Assembly (NCBI GenBank): GCA_964477265.1
Contig: CAYZDJ010000001.1
Coordinates: 248,001-312,000 of the forward strand
Origin: CAIVPM01 sp964477265
Lineage (GTDB): Bacteria > Bacteroidota > Bacteroidia > Chitinophagales > Chitinophagaceae
Length of the DNA stretch: 64,000 bases
Reading direction: 5' to 3'
Shown here: piece by piece, positions 33,987-42,275 of the stretch
How the letters are laid out: every line of letters starts with the position of its first letter
Numbering within the stretch: position 1 is the first letter of the stretch
Translations under genes and position numbers: made by a program
The notes under the pieces: model-generated
Seen by the model: the letters and a program-made list of their open reading frames with translations, nothing else
What the model was told of the DNA's origin: nothing
The model's database searches: none

Positions 33987-35468
33987 CTAATGAAGTAATT
34001 TTTTTAATTTAATTTTTAACCTTGTTTTAAAAGGAAGATCAGGTTTTTTGACAGTGTTCAAATCAAAATTATTATATATGCCACTCATGTATGTATCAGG
34101 CTTGTAATACTTATACTTTATTCCATAAGTATTCATAAAATAGCCTAAAATCAATATATCTTTTGGAGGTACAATATTCTTCTTACTTAATAATAAGCTT
34201 GCTATGTCCTCTTTCTTGTTTGGGTTAATTGGCCCCTGAAAACTATAATATAAGGATTTGCCTAATTGAATAGTATATTTGCCAGCATATACTGCTTCAT
34301 AACCTATTGTTGAACCAACACTCATAGCAACATCACATGCATCAATTAAAGCATAGGAACTAATAGGTGATGTAGGATGAATAATATGTGTTGTATTGCT
34401 TTCTAATTCCTGAATTTGTTTTATATAATCTTCGCCAAGCCTTTGTGCATTGGGGTGCACACGTACATATAATTTCCAGCCTTTAAAATTATCTTGTTCA
34501 ACAATTTGCTTTACGTATTTAATAGCATCAAGCTGTGTTTCAAAATATGGGTTGTTCCAGCTATCATCAATACTAGAAAACTCATCGTCGCTTGAAGTAA
34601 AGAATACAATATTGGTGTTTTGTTTATTCCAGCCCTGAGGCAAAAAACCTTCTTTTTGTAACTCAGTCATACTATGCCACGAACCCACAATTCCTTTTCT
34701 TCTATTGGCAAAAAACTCATGTGCAATTTTTTCTTTTTCCTGTTCATTTTTATTTTCATTCCATAAAAGCAACGCATTTTCTTTAAACTTTTCAATATTG
34801 TGTATAGTATGATTTTTAAAAAGAGAATATTTTTGAATATTGCTTCCTCGTTCTGAAATGTAACAATCTACACCACATTTTTGTGCTGCTCTGAATATGG
34901 CTTTGGTATAACTTAATCGCCCATTAAAAACATAAATTTTTTCGTAGTTATTTTTTTGAATGTCTTCTATTGTTTTTAAATAAATAGCCACACAATCTTT
35001 ATAACTATTTAAAATGTAAGATTTAAATTCCTGTAAACTGATGTTGGGGTTTTGTGTATTGCTTATATATGAACTTAATATTGACCAACCAATATCATAA
35101 TTATCATAATACAGTGTTTTAAAATTATTGTGACTACTAAAGTAATGTTCCTCTATTGTTAAATCTTTGGTTTTGGCTATCCAAAAATCATCAATAAACT
35201 CAGTAATATTTGTCTTTTTATTTAATAATTCATAACCTTTTTTTCTTTTTGCAACACATATACTGCAAGATGCTGCTTGCTGTTCATTGTAAGTTGTGTC
35301 GCCATTATTTAAAATAATCTCATTTATAAGTTCGCAACTTCGCAACTTACCATTGCAAAACATATTTGTAACATTGCAACCCTCGTCTAAAAGTGTTTGC
35401 ATTATTTCCAAATCAGTTTCGTGATGTGTAGGCCACAAAATATGTGTACTATAAACTGCTACTTTCAT
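33987..35468 (-). CDS. Capsule-biosynthesis-type protein with N-terminal cysteine cluster
   Basis: 493 residues. The N-terminal 75 residues hold five cysteines (31, 38, 45, 68, 71), the last two as C-S-I-C, in a spacing suggestive of a metal or Fe-S site. The C-terminal half contains F-F-T-S-S-D-D-E-F, L-Y-V-R-V-H-P-N-A and S-V-G-S-T-I-G-Y-E-A-V-Y-A-G-K, as in Capsule_synth/CMP-KDO-transferase-like GT-B proteins. It is followed directly (stop to start) by GT2 and preceded by a PhyH-like gene. Probably a GT; the cysteine region has no assigned function that I know. Confidence 0.7.
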   Translation of the reverse strand: MKVAVYSTHILWPTHHETDLEIMQTLLDEGCNVTNMFCNGKLRSCELINEIILNNGDTTYNEQQAASCSICVAKRKKGYELLNKKTNITEFIDDFWIAKTKDLTIEEHYFSSHNNFKTLYYDNYDIGWSILSSYISNTQNPNISLQEFKSYILNSYKDCVAIYLKTIEDIQKNNYEKIYVFNGRLSYTKAIFRAAQKCGVDCYISERGSNIQKYSLFKNHTIHNIEKFKENALLLWNENKNEQEKEKIAHEFFANRRKGIVGSWHSMTELQKEGFLPQGWNKQNTNIVFFTSSDDEFSSIDDSWNNPYFETQLDAIKYVKQIVEQDNFKGWKLYVRVHPNAQRLGEDYIKQIQELESNTTHIIHPTSPISSYALIDACDVAMSVGSTIGYEAVYAGKYTIQLGKSLYYSFQGPINPNKKEDIASLLLSKKNIVPPKDILILGYFMNTYGIKYKYYKPDTYMSGIYNNFDLNTVKKPDLPFKTRLKIKLKKLLH

Positions 35469-36509
35469 TTATTTATTCATTATCTGGCTATAAGTATATT
35501 CATACTTACTGTATGTAGCTTCATCTTGTGCATTAAAGGCAGGCTTCTTAAATGGGGGATAGGTTTGACCAAACATACTGTTGGCAAATTCAATCTGAAA
35601 AATTAACCTTTTATCTTTCGTTAAATCTTTTCCTTTGTGTAAACCTCTTGTGTCAACTACCATTATGGTGCCTTTTTTACCACCAAGTTCCACCATATTT
35701 TGTTTACCAAATGCAGCTTCAACTTCGTCATCATTAAATCTTCCGTCACGCTTCAATGTTGGGTGAAGTTCTTTATGGCTTCCACGAACATAACAGTGTG
35801 GACCAGTTTCGCTATCTACATCTGTTAAGTAAAAAAAGAACTTTACAAATTTCAATCTGTCCAAATCAAAATGATACATCTGTGCTGCTTCAGCTTTTCC
35901 TCTGCCAGCAAAAGGAACACTCCACCACATTGCCAATAAATCTACAATAGGTTTTGTGTTTAAATACTCCTGTGCAAATGCTAAAAGCGAGGTGTCAAAC
36001 ACAAGATTTTGAATTTCTTTGCAACCAATAATCTTATCCATCGAAAATTGATATAATGGCGATTGTATATGACTTTCGTTAAATATTTCCTCAACATTTA
36101 CCACATCAATTTTGTAATCTCCATTTGCATTAGTCTCAGCTATTTTTCTATACTTGCAAGGAGTAGTTTTGGCATATTCAACAATTTTATTTACCGCATC
36201 TTCACTAAGCTTTGCATCAAAAACAAAATAACCATCACGTTTAATTCCTGCTAAAGCATTATCAAATTGCTGCTTACTTTTTAAATTTAAAATGCCATTT
36301 TGCCAATTTACATTCTGATATTTTGGTTGAGATATTTTGTTGCTTACAACGTCATTTGATTTACCAGAAGTTAGCACAAACAACTCCCTCATATCAAGGT
36401 AAGCAGATTCAGGCGTTTTGCCAGTTGCCTTTAATTGTTGTAAGCCATTGTCTATACTTTGGTATAGACGTTTTCTTTTGCGATATGCAGTTATTAATCT
36501 TCCTATCAT
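35469..36509 (-). CDS. Phytanoyl-CoA dioxygenase (PhyH)-family Fe(II)/2-oxoglutarate oxygenase
   Basis: 346 residues. The iron triad is visible: His213-Phe-Asp215 (Y-H-F-D-L-D) and a distal His291 (T-R-G-L-H-K-G), with Arg303 placed to bind 2-oxoglutarate. V-R-G-S-H-K-E (241-247) is also typical of PhyH-like proteins. These hydroxylate small molecules. In a polysaccharide locus the substrate might be a sugar or lipid part, which is inference. It abuts the cysteine-cluster gene with no gap. Confidence 0.83.
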   Translation of the reverse strand: MIGRLITAYRKRKRLYQSIDNGLQQLKATGKTPESAYLDMRELFVLTSGKSNDVVSNKISQPKYQNVNWQNGILNLKSKQQFDNALAGIKRDGYFVFDAKLSEDAVNKIVEYAKTTPCKYRKIAETNANGDYKIDVVNVEEIFNESHIQSPLYQFSMDKIIGCKEIQNLVFDTSLLAFAQEYLNTKPIVDLLAMWWSVPFAGRGKAEAAQMYHFDLDRLKFVKFFFYLTDVDSETGPHCYVRGSHKELHPTLKRDGRFNDDEVEAAFGKQNMVELGGKKGTIMVVDTRGLHKGKDLTKDKRLIFQIEFANSMFGQTYPPFKKPAFNAQDEATYSKYEYTYSQIMNK

Positions 36510-36539
36510 AAAATTTTATTTTAGAGTGATTGAATAATG

Positions 36540-37703
36540 TTACTGATTACTATGAAGTTTGGTGATATTATTTTTTGAAATACCAACTAGCTTTTTAAAG
36601 TAAACGGTGTCTTCTAAATAGAAAGCTAACTTATTTGCAATAAAAATAATTAGTGATATTAAAACTGCAACAAATAAAATAGAGGTTAATAAGGAGTTTT
36701 TTGAAAGCCATATATGCGAAAGCGAAAAAGCCAATAAAATAATTGGTTGATGAATTACATATAAAGTGTATGTAAAATCTTTTTTTGGTGTGATTAAAGA
36801 GAAAAAATCAATGACTTTGTTTTTAATTTTTAAAGGTAGTAGGTGAAATGTAGATATTACAAAAACAATGGAAAGGAATTGTATAACTATGAACTTGTTT
36901 ATAAGGTGATAATTTACCGCAGGCAGTTTACTTCCTTTTATAACAAATAATGAAACTAAGCAAATAAGCGAAAAACAGCTAAGTAGTACAGTAAAACGTC
37001 TTCCAATTTTTAAAGTATTTTGTCTTTCATACCATGCAAACATTGCACCACCAAACCAGATTATGTAAAAGTAAATTGCCTCATGGATATGCCCTGTGTA
37101 CACTACAATCAATGTAAACAAAAGAACTAGTAGTAGCGAAAACTTATTTTTATTAAAGAAAAAAAGTGCAAAAAATGATGCTATAACGTATAAGAAAAAT
37201 TCGTCGCCCAAAGTCCATAAAGGCCCATTCATATTCATTGGAACATTTGTAAATCCTTGCAAAAAAAATAAACAACTGAATAATTCATTTGGTGAGTATG
37301 TAATAGATTCCCTTGCTAAATAAACATCGTTTGGTAATCTAAAGGTATCATGACCATGCAAGTTGAGTTTATGGACAATACCAAATATCAGCACACAAAG
37401 TATTATTGAGAAAATCAAGGGTGGATAAAGTCTAATAAGCCTATCTTGCCAATATTTTATAAAATGGAACTTGTTACTATTTTTTTCTGAGTTATTATAT
37501 ATTGATTTTGTAATTAAGTATCCACTTAAAATGAAAAAAGCAATTACAGAATATGATGCAGCATAACCACAAGTTAAAAAAAGTTTTGAGGTAGAACCAA
37601 GCTTTGGTGCTATTATGTATTGATTTGCATGAGAAATACAAACCAATATTGATGATAAAATTCTAATGCCATCTAAATATTTAATGTGTTTTTTTTCTCC
37701 CAC
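36540..37703 (-). CDS. Acyltransferase family 3 (sugar O-acyltransferase)
   Basis: 387 residues from a GTG that follows the upstream stop directly (TAAGTG). The family signature is L-D-G-I-R-I (10-15) with His25 in helix 1, then A-F-F-I-L-S-G-Y-L in helix 2 and about ten membrane segments in all. The G-P-L-W-T-L-G-D-E-F-F motif in the middle also fits OafA-like enzymes. It is between the PhyH gene and a PIG-L deacetylase. Likely O-acetylates an exported sugar. Confidence 0.87.
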   Translation of the reverse strand: MGEKKHIKYLDGIRILSSILVCISHANQYIIAPKLGSTSKLFLTCGYAASYSVIAFFILSGYLITKSIYNNSEKNSNKFHFIKYWQDRLIRLYPPLIFSIILCVLIFGIVHKLNLHGHDTFRLPNDVYLARESITYSPNELFSCLFFLQGFTNVPMNMNGPLWTLGDEFFLYVIASFFALFFFNKNKFSLLLVLLFTLIVVYTGHIHEAIYFYIIWFGGAMFAWYERQNTLKIGRRFTVLLSCFSLICLVSLFVIKGSKLPAVNYHLINKFIVIQFLSIVFVISTFHLLPLKIKNKVIDFFSLITPKKDFTYTLYVIHQPIILLAFSLSHIWLSKNSLLTSILFVAVLISLIIFIANKLAFYLEDTVYFKKLVGISKNNITKLHSNQ

Positions 37704-38423
37704 TTATTTACAAATATTTCTTACAATACAAAATGCTTCGGCAAAATTGCAACCTACTGCAACGCCCCATCTTTGTGCTTGAATTTTTAGTGCTTCTGGT
37801 GAACGTGGATGTGGGTATGCTCTTTTTTCAAATTCATAACTTTCCATTCCTTTTATTTTGGCATCAATGTTTTTTTCAGAAACTGATACAAACATATTTG
37901 GAAGAAAATGCCTTGGATCTGTTGGTGCTCGCCATTCTGTGCCACTTGGAGTTTCAAAACTTATTATTGTTTTTACTTGCTCGTGTGCCATTGGCCTGCA
38001 TGCTGTTATTACTGCTTCAAATGTTCTTTGATGATCAACATTTACATCGCCACCGTGGTGCGTAAAAATAATTTCAGGATTAAATGCAGCCTTTTCTTTT
38101 TCTATCACTTTAACAATATCAAGCATTGCAACAGTATCAAATCTGTTATCTGCAAAATCGTAAATGCTTACACTATGATAACCAATAGCAGCCTGTGCTT
38201 CTTTAATATTGTTTCTATGAATTTCTAATTCACTTTTCCATTTTTCTACATCTCTATTGTCTGCCCTTGACGTAATGCCTTCACCCAAAATAATAACGTG
38301 CGTGGTTACATTATATTCAGTAATTAATTTATTCATTGTTGCACCCAAGCCTAATAATTCATCATCAGGATGAGCCACAACAAGCATTATTTTTTTATTT
38401 CTTAAAAATTCTAACATTGGCAT
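37704..38423 (-). CDS. PIG-L family deacetylase
   Basis: 239 residues. The zinc site is A-H-P-D-D-E (17-22), followed by a G-L-G-A-T family motif. A second ligand His lies in T-H-H-G-G-D-V-N-V-D-H (about 116-126). PIG-L enzymes remove N-acetyl groups from GlcNAc-type sugars. It overlaps the upstream formyltransferase-like gene by 29 bases. Deacetylation to expose an amine for that enzyme to formylate is a tempting explanation, unproven here. Confidence 0.88.
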   Translation of the reverse strand: MPMLEFLRNKKIMLVVAHPDDELLGLGATMNKLITEYNVTTHVIILGEGITSRADNRDVEKWKSELEIHRNNIKEAQAAIGYHSVSIYDFADNRFDTVAMLDIVKVIEKEKAAFNPEIIFTHHGGDVNVDHQRTFEAVITACRPMAHEQVKTIISFETPSGTEWRAPTDPRHFLPNMFVSVSEKNIDAKIKGMESYEFEKRAYPHPRSPEALKIQAQRWGVAVGCNFAEAFCIVRNICK

Positions 38424-39087
38424 TTATACAATTTTGCTCTGTGTTAAATTGAGCATTTGAAAAATCAAACTTAAAATTTTCTGTTTCTATAAAGGCATTT
38501 GGATAGCCTTCGCAATCCAGCATCCTTATATAATCATATACTTTACTCAACTCTTGCAAAGCATTGATATTACTCTCTTCTGGCTTTCTTCTTTTAAAAA
38601 TTACAGATTCACCAGTTTGTGGTTTTGGTTCTATTTTTTTATCAACAATTTTTTCAATCATTGATTGAATGATTGGCGAAGCCCTTTCAAAAATTTCAGT
38701 AGCTGTACCATTTAAAGAAAGATTTTCTTTTAAATAAACATCGCCAGTATCTAAACCTTCATTCACTTTTATGGCTGATATTTTTGTTTCAGTTAAACCC
38801 CTTGCAATTAAATTTTGTAGCGGACTACCACCTCTGCCAAAAGGCAAATCAGTCATATGAAACACAACGCAGCAATAGTTTTCAAAAATTTCCTTTGGAA
38901 TAATATACGACCAGTGTGGAATAAAAATTTGTGCAGGGTTAAGCGACTTTATTTTTTCAACATTAAAATCTTCTTTTGTTGAAATCCTTGTCCACACTTC
39001 ATTTGACCTTGCTTGTAAATTTTCAAACAAATCATTATGCCAGCTTTTTGCAGTAAGCAGTATGTAATTGTTTACAATATTTCCCAT
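38395..39087 (-). CDS. Atypical formyltransferase-family protein (nonulosonate type)
   Basis: 230 residues of the formyltransferase fold. The active-site region reads V-V-F-H-M-T-D-L-P-F-G-R-G-G-S (74-88): His77 is kept, but the catalytic Asn expected two residues before it is Val75. The Asp is kept in E-G-L-D-T-G-D (Asp113). A C-terminal extension with R-M-L-D-C-E-G-Y-P-N-A resembles the R-V-C-D-N-E-R-Y-P-A end of the second atypical member at 40303. Lying between pseI and a deacetylase, it probably acts on a nonulosonate precursor. Confidence 0.78.
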   Translation of the reverse strand: MGNIVNNYILLTAKSWHNDLFENLQARSNEVWTRISTKEDFNVEKIKSLNPAQIFIPHWSYIIPKEIFENYCCVVFHMTDLPFGRGGSPLQNLIARGLTETKISAIKVNEGLDTGDVYLKENLSLNGTATEIFERASPIIQSMIEKIVDKKIEPKPQTGESVIFKRRKPEESNINALQELSKVYDYIRMLDCEGYPNAFIETENFKFDFSNAQFNTEQNCINANVRIFKK

Positions 39088-40121
39088 TGCAATGGTGTTC
39101 CTGCTTTAATATCCTGGCTTACTTTTTTGCCTAATAATGTTTCATAAAATTTTGGTTGCAAACCATCGCCAGGTCTTATTACCCTTAAATTATTTTGGGT
39201 TAAAGTATCACCAGCTTTCACATCTTCAACAATGTATAACGACCTTTTAAAACGCAAACTTTTTTCCTCATCTTTTTGCACCCCATAAAAAACTTTGCCC
39301 ATTGCTAAAAAAGCCCTTTCACTTTCTATTACTAAACTTTTTAATTCGTGTGGTTCAATAGAAAAAGCACTGTCAACACCACCATCTGCACGGCTTGTTG
39401 TAAAATGTTTTTCTACAACACAGGCACCTAAAGCAACAGAAGCAACTGCTGCACCAATGCCCATTGTATGATCACTTAAACCAACGTGGCAATGAAACAT
39501 ATCTCTTAAATGAGGAATAGTATTAAGGTGTGTATTTTCTGGTGTAGCAGGGTAAGTGCTTGTACATTTTAGCAACACTAAATCGCTGCAACCATTGCTA
39601 CGCAATACATTTACAGCTTCATCAATATCTGAAAGTTTAGCCAAACCAGTTGACATAATTACTGGTTTGCCAGTCTTTGCAACCTTTTTTAAAAGTGGCC
39701 AATCTGTATTTTCAAAAGATGCAATTTTATATGCAGGTACGTTTAAACTTTCTAAAAAGTCAACAGCACTTTCATCGAATGGGGTACTGAAAACTACTAA
39801 CCCAAGTTCTTTTGCTTTGTCAAAAATAGGTTTATGCCATTCCCAGGGTGTATGTGCCTCTTTATATAAATCATATAAATTCCTGCCAGCCCAAAGCGAT
39901 GTTGCATCATTAATGTCAAACAAACCACCTTTAGCATTAATGGTCATTGTATCTGGTGTGTAGGTTTGCAGTTTTATAGCGTGTGCACCTGATTGTGCTG
40001 CTGCTTCCACAATAGCTAAAGCCCTGTCTAAAGACTGGTTGTGGTTGCCACTCATTTCGGCAATTACAAATGGCTTGTGTGTTGCACCAATTGTATAATT
40101 TTCTATCTTAATATCTTTCAT
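39072..40121 (-). CDS. pseI: Pseudaminic acid synthase-like nonulosonate synthase (NeuB family)
   Basis: 349 residues. The N-terminal TIM barrel begins with P-F-V-I-A-E-M-S-G-N-H-N (18-29), and K-L-Q-T-Y-T-P-D-T-M matches the PseI branch better than NeuB proper. The C-terminal SAF domain starts near 283 (R-S-L-Y-I-V-E-D-V-K-A-G-D). It condenses phosphoenolpyruvate with a 6-carbon diacetamido sugar. The 16-base overlap with the formyltransferase-like gene shows tight coupling. Legionaminic or other acids cannot be fully excluded, but PseB/PseC presence favours pseudaminic acid. Confidence 0.87.
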   Translation of the reverse strand: MKDIKIENYTIGATHKPFVIAEMSGNHNQSLDRALAIVEAAAQSGAHAIKLQTYTPDTMTINAKGGLFDINDATSLWAGRNLYDLYKEAHTPWEWHKPIFDKAKELGLVVFSTPFDESAVDFLESLNVPAYKIASFENTDWPLLKKVAKTGKPVIMSTGLAKLSDIDEAVNVLRSNGCSDLVLLKCTSTYPATPENTHLNTIPHLRDMFHCHVGLSDHTMGIGAAVASVALGACVVEKHFTTSRADGGVDSAFSIEPHELKSLVIESERAFLAMGKVFYGVQKDEEKSLRFKRSLYIVEDVKAGDTLTQNNLRVIRPGDGLQPKFYETLLGKKVSQDIKAGTPLQWEIL

Positions 40122-40302
40122 TCTGCTTACAGTATTTATTTTTTGGGTTGATAGTTTAAAATATATGCTATATGTTTTCGCTAAATAGCTGTATTAAAAC
40201 GCGAATAATAGAACACTGATGACATGTATTTAACAGATTTATTAGATTTTATCTGCAAGTATCCGTTTAATCTGTGTTAATCTGTGTGCCATTACAATAA
40301 AT
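40122..40302. other. 181-bp intergenic stretch inside the Pse module
   Basis: No credible coding frame. It is by far the longest gap inside the otherwise gapless minus-strand block and contains the TAATCTGTGT tandem repeat (see separate entry) with an inverted partner AACAGATT near 40232. It could hold an internal promoter or be a remnant of a dispersed repeat. Confidence 0.5.
40268..40287. repeat. Perfect 10-bp tandem repeat (2 x TAATCTGTGT)
   Basis: Two exact head-to-tail copies of TAATCTGTGT. A complementary AACAGATT lies about 30 bases to the left, so a stem can form. Similar ATCTGTGTTAATCTGTG-type sequences are common as dispersed intergenic repeats in environmental bacteria; I make that link from memory. 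Confidence 0.7.
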
Positions 40303-40932
40303 TTATGCTTCGGTTATTTGAAGTAAATATTTTTTGTTGTTTATTCTAAAAAAGGCTGGGTATCTTTCATTATCGCACACACGCAATAAATTAAATTGCT
40401 CTTCAATTGTTTTTTTAATATTCAATTCGCTATCTGCTGCTGTGCGTCTTTTGTAGTAAGTAGGTTCGCCAATTTGTTTTGTAGCACTATTGTTGGGATA
40501 TTTTTTTACAAAATTTATAACCAGTTCAATAGTTGCCAAACCTTGCTTGTGCTTGAGTTCTGGGTTTAATTCTGTTCCATTATATTCAATAAAAACCTGT
40601 TCATAAATATCACCTTCATCAACACCTTCACTGGCTTCTAATAGTGTTACAGGAATTGTGTTTTTGCCTTCTAAAATTTGCCAGGTAAGTGGCGACATTC
40701 CTCTGCCAAGTGGCAATGCACTTTCGTGGATGACTAAATTATGCTTGTTAAGTTCGAGTGATTTAAAAATTTTTTCGTAACATAAAAACACAAGTATATC
40801 ACCTTCTATTATTTCTTTTTCAGAGAATATGTAATTGCATTGATGCCCCATTGCAATAAGCTGTTGCTGCAATTGATTGCCATAAGGAACAATCCACGAT
40901 GTGTTACTACTGCTTAATAATTGAACAAACAT
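40303..40932 (-). CDS. Second atypical formyltransferase-family protein
   Basis: 209 residues. It carries L-V-I-H-E-S-A-L-P-L-G-R-G-M-S (66-80) with His69 but Val67 where Asn is expected, and Asp105 in E-G-V-D-E-G-D. The C-terminus (LLRVCDNERYPAFFRINNKK) parallels that of the protein at 38395. Such short proteins accompany pseudaminic or legionaminic genes. PseG, the UDP-sugar hydrolase, is missing from the locus; nothing in this protein resembles PseG. TAATG overlap with the pseH-like gene. Confidence 0.76.
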   Translation of the reverse strand: MFVQLLSSSNTSWIVPYGNQLQQQLIAMGHQCNYIFSEKEIIEGDILVFLCYEKIFKSLELNKHNLVIHESALPLGRGMSPLTWQILEGKNTIPVTLLEASEGVDEGDIYEQVFIEYNGTELNPELKHKQGLATIELVINFVKKYPNNSATKQIGEPTYYKRRTAADSELNIKKTIEEQFNLLRVCDNERYPAFFRINNKKYLLQITEA

Positions 40933-41492
40933 TAACGCAGTGAATTTATTTTTGAATGAATAACCACATCAATAAATTTATTGTCAAATAAGATGTGTTC
41001 CTTTAAAACAGCTTCTTTATAAAATGCCTGCGATTCGGCTGCTTCATACAATTTTGGGCGAAGATTATAAGCATAAATAAACAGTTTATGTAACTGTAAA
41101 TCTTTAAAGGCAACCTGTTCTATCAATTGTAAATAATTACTCCAATGAAACACAAAAAAATCTTTCTCTAAAGAAGTGTTCATTACAAAGGATATTTCTG
41201 CATTTTTATTGTTCCAATCTATGTGTACCAAACCACCATAGCCAATTAAAATATCATTTTCTAAATATGAAAATAATATTTGCTTAGGGTTTTCCTCTTC
41301 AAATAAACTGGCAACAACTGTGTTAAAATAATTGTCTTGTGTTTCTTGAGTTAATGGCTGTAACTGGCGTAAATGATAGATTTGCTCGTTACGCCAATGC
41401 ATTATATTTATTCTATCTTCATACCTAATGGGTATAATAGAGAAATGATTATTTGTAAATATTTGTTGGTTTAAAACTTTATAAGTTTTCAT
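40932..41492 (-). CDS. pseH: GNAT-family N-acetyltransferase, PseH-like
   Basis: 186 residues with a GNAT fold: I-I-P-I-R-Y-E-D (19-26) at the N-terminus, I-M-H-W-R-N, I-G-Y-G-G-L-V-H-I-D-W in the central strand, and a late Y-A-Y-N-L-R-P-K-L-Y-E-A-A-E region near the expected acetyl-CoA helix. PseH acetylates the 4-amine of UDP-4-amino-4,6-dideoxy-AltNAc. Its place between pseF and the formyltransferase-like gene supports this. It overlaps the pseF stop by 14 bases. A different acyl group is possible. Confidence 0.78.
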   Translation of the reverse strand: MKTYKVLNQQIFTNNHFSIIPIRYEDRINIMHWRNEQIYHLRQLQPLTQETQDNYFNTVVASLFEEENPKQILFSYLENDILIGYGGLVHIDWNNKNAEISFVMNTSLEKDFFVFHWSNYLQLIEQVAFKDLQLHKLFIYAYNLRPKLYEAAESQAFYKEAVLKEHILFDNKFIDVVIHSKINSLR

Positions 41493-42177
41493 TCAGCATT
41501 TTATATTTCAATTCAGCCATTTTCCAGTCAGTTAAGTTATCTATATCCTGAACCTGTGTTTCATCTAACACAATAGCACCACTATTGCTTGTAAATAGTT
41601 TTTGTTCTTTCTTAAATGATTCAATATTTAACCAATAAAACATTCCTGCATCGTGATATAATGGTTGCAAATCTTGTGAACGCTTGTTTAAATTTTCTTC
41701 CCATTTCATTGATACTTTATTGGTATCATCAACTTGCAAACAACGCTGAATGGGGTAGCCAAATTTTACTATTGGAAAAACAGAAGTATAGTTTTCGTTT
41801 GTTAAAACTTCATAGCCTTTTTGCAAGGATTCTATTTGCAGTAAAGGGCTTGTAGGGTATATGCAGCAAGCGTTTGAGTAACGCTGGTTGCTTTTTTCCA
41901 AATCATTAATTACTTCTAATAACACATCTGCGGTGGTTGCAAAATCATCAGCATTTTTTGCACTACGCATAAATGGAACTGTTGCACCAAATTGCTTTGC
42001 TATGCCTGCTATTTCTTCATCATCTGTACTTACAATAACTTCATTAAACAATTTACTTTCTATGGCAACCTTAATGCTATAACCAATCATTGGCTTACCT
42101 AAAAAATCCTTGATGTTTTTTTTAGGAATGCGTTTGCTGCCTCCACGAGCAGTTATGATAGCTATATTATTTTGCAT
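41479..42177 (-). CDS. pseF: CMP-nonulosonate cytidylyltransferase, PseF-like
   Basis: 232 residues from the ATG at 42177; a frame from an upstream codon at 42207 adds ten unlikely residues. The CTP-binding motif is I-T-A-R-G-G-S-K-R-I-P-K-K-N (6-19), typical of NeuA/PseF. Later conserved stretches are S-T-D-D-E-E-I-A and Y-P-T-S-P-L-L. It activates the nine-carbon sugar made by PseI as the CMP derivative for transfer. Confidence 0.87.
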   Translation of the reverse strand: MQNNIAIITARGGSKRIPKKNIKDFLGKPMIGYSIKVAIESKLFNEVIVSTDDEEIAGIAKQFGATVPFMRSAKNADDFATTADVLLEVINDLEKSNQRYSNACCIYPTSPLLQIESLQKGYEVLTNENYTSVFPIVKFGYPIQRCLQVDDTNKVSMKWEENLNKRSQDLQPLYHDAGMFYWLNIESFKKEQKLFTSNSGAIVLDETQVQDIDNLTDWKMAELKYKMLNENL

Positions 42178-42188
42178 TGAGGTGTAGT

Positions 42189-42270
42189 TTAACCGAAGAG
42201 AATACACAAAGTTTTTCGAAAATAAGTCGCAGAGAAATTGCAGAAAAATCTTTGAGAACTTTGCGGTTAA
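42189..42270. repeat. Imperfect palindromic intergenic repeat
   Basis: An 82-bp element bounded by TTAACCG (42189-42195) and CGGTTAA (42264-42270). Between the ends the two arms are near-complementary (ACCG-AAGAG...CACAAAG against CTTTG...CTTTGCGGT). It fills the gap between pseC and pseF almost exactly. Elements of the TTAACCGCAAAG...CTTTGCGGTTAA kind are dispersed intergenic repeats in many environmental bacteria (from memory). Confidence 0.7.
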
Positions 42271-42275
42271 TAAAA

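Noticed and set aside
39556..39963. 135-codon open frame on the plus strand
   Set aside because: Fully antisense to pseI, with no recognisable domain.
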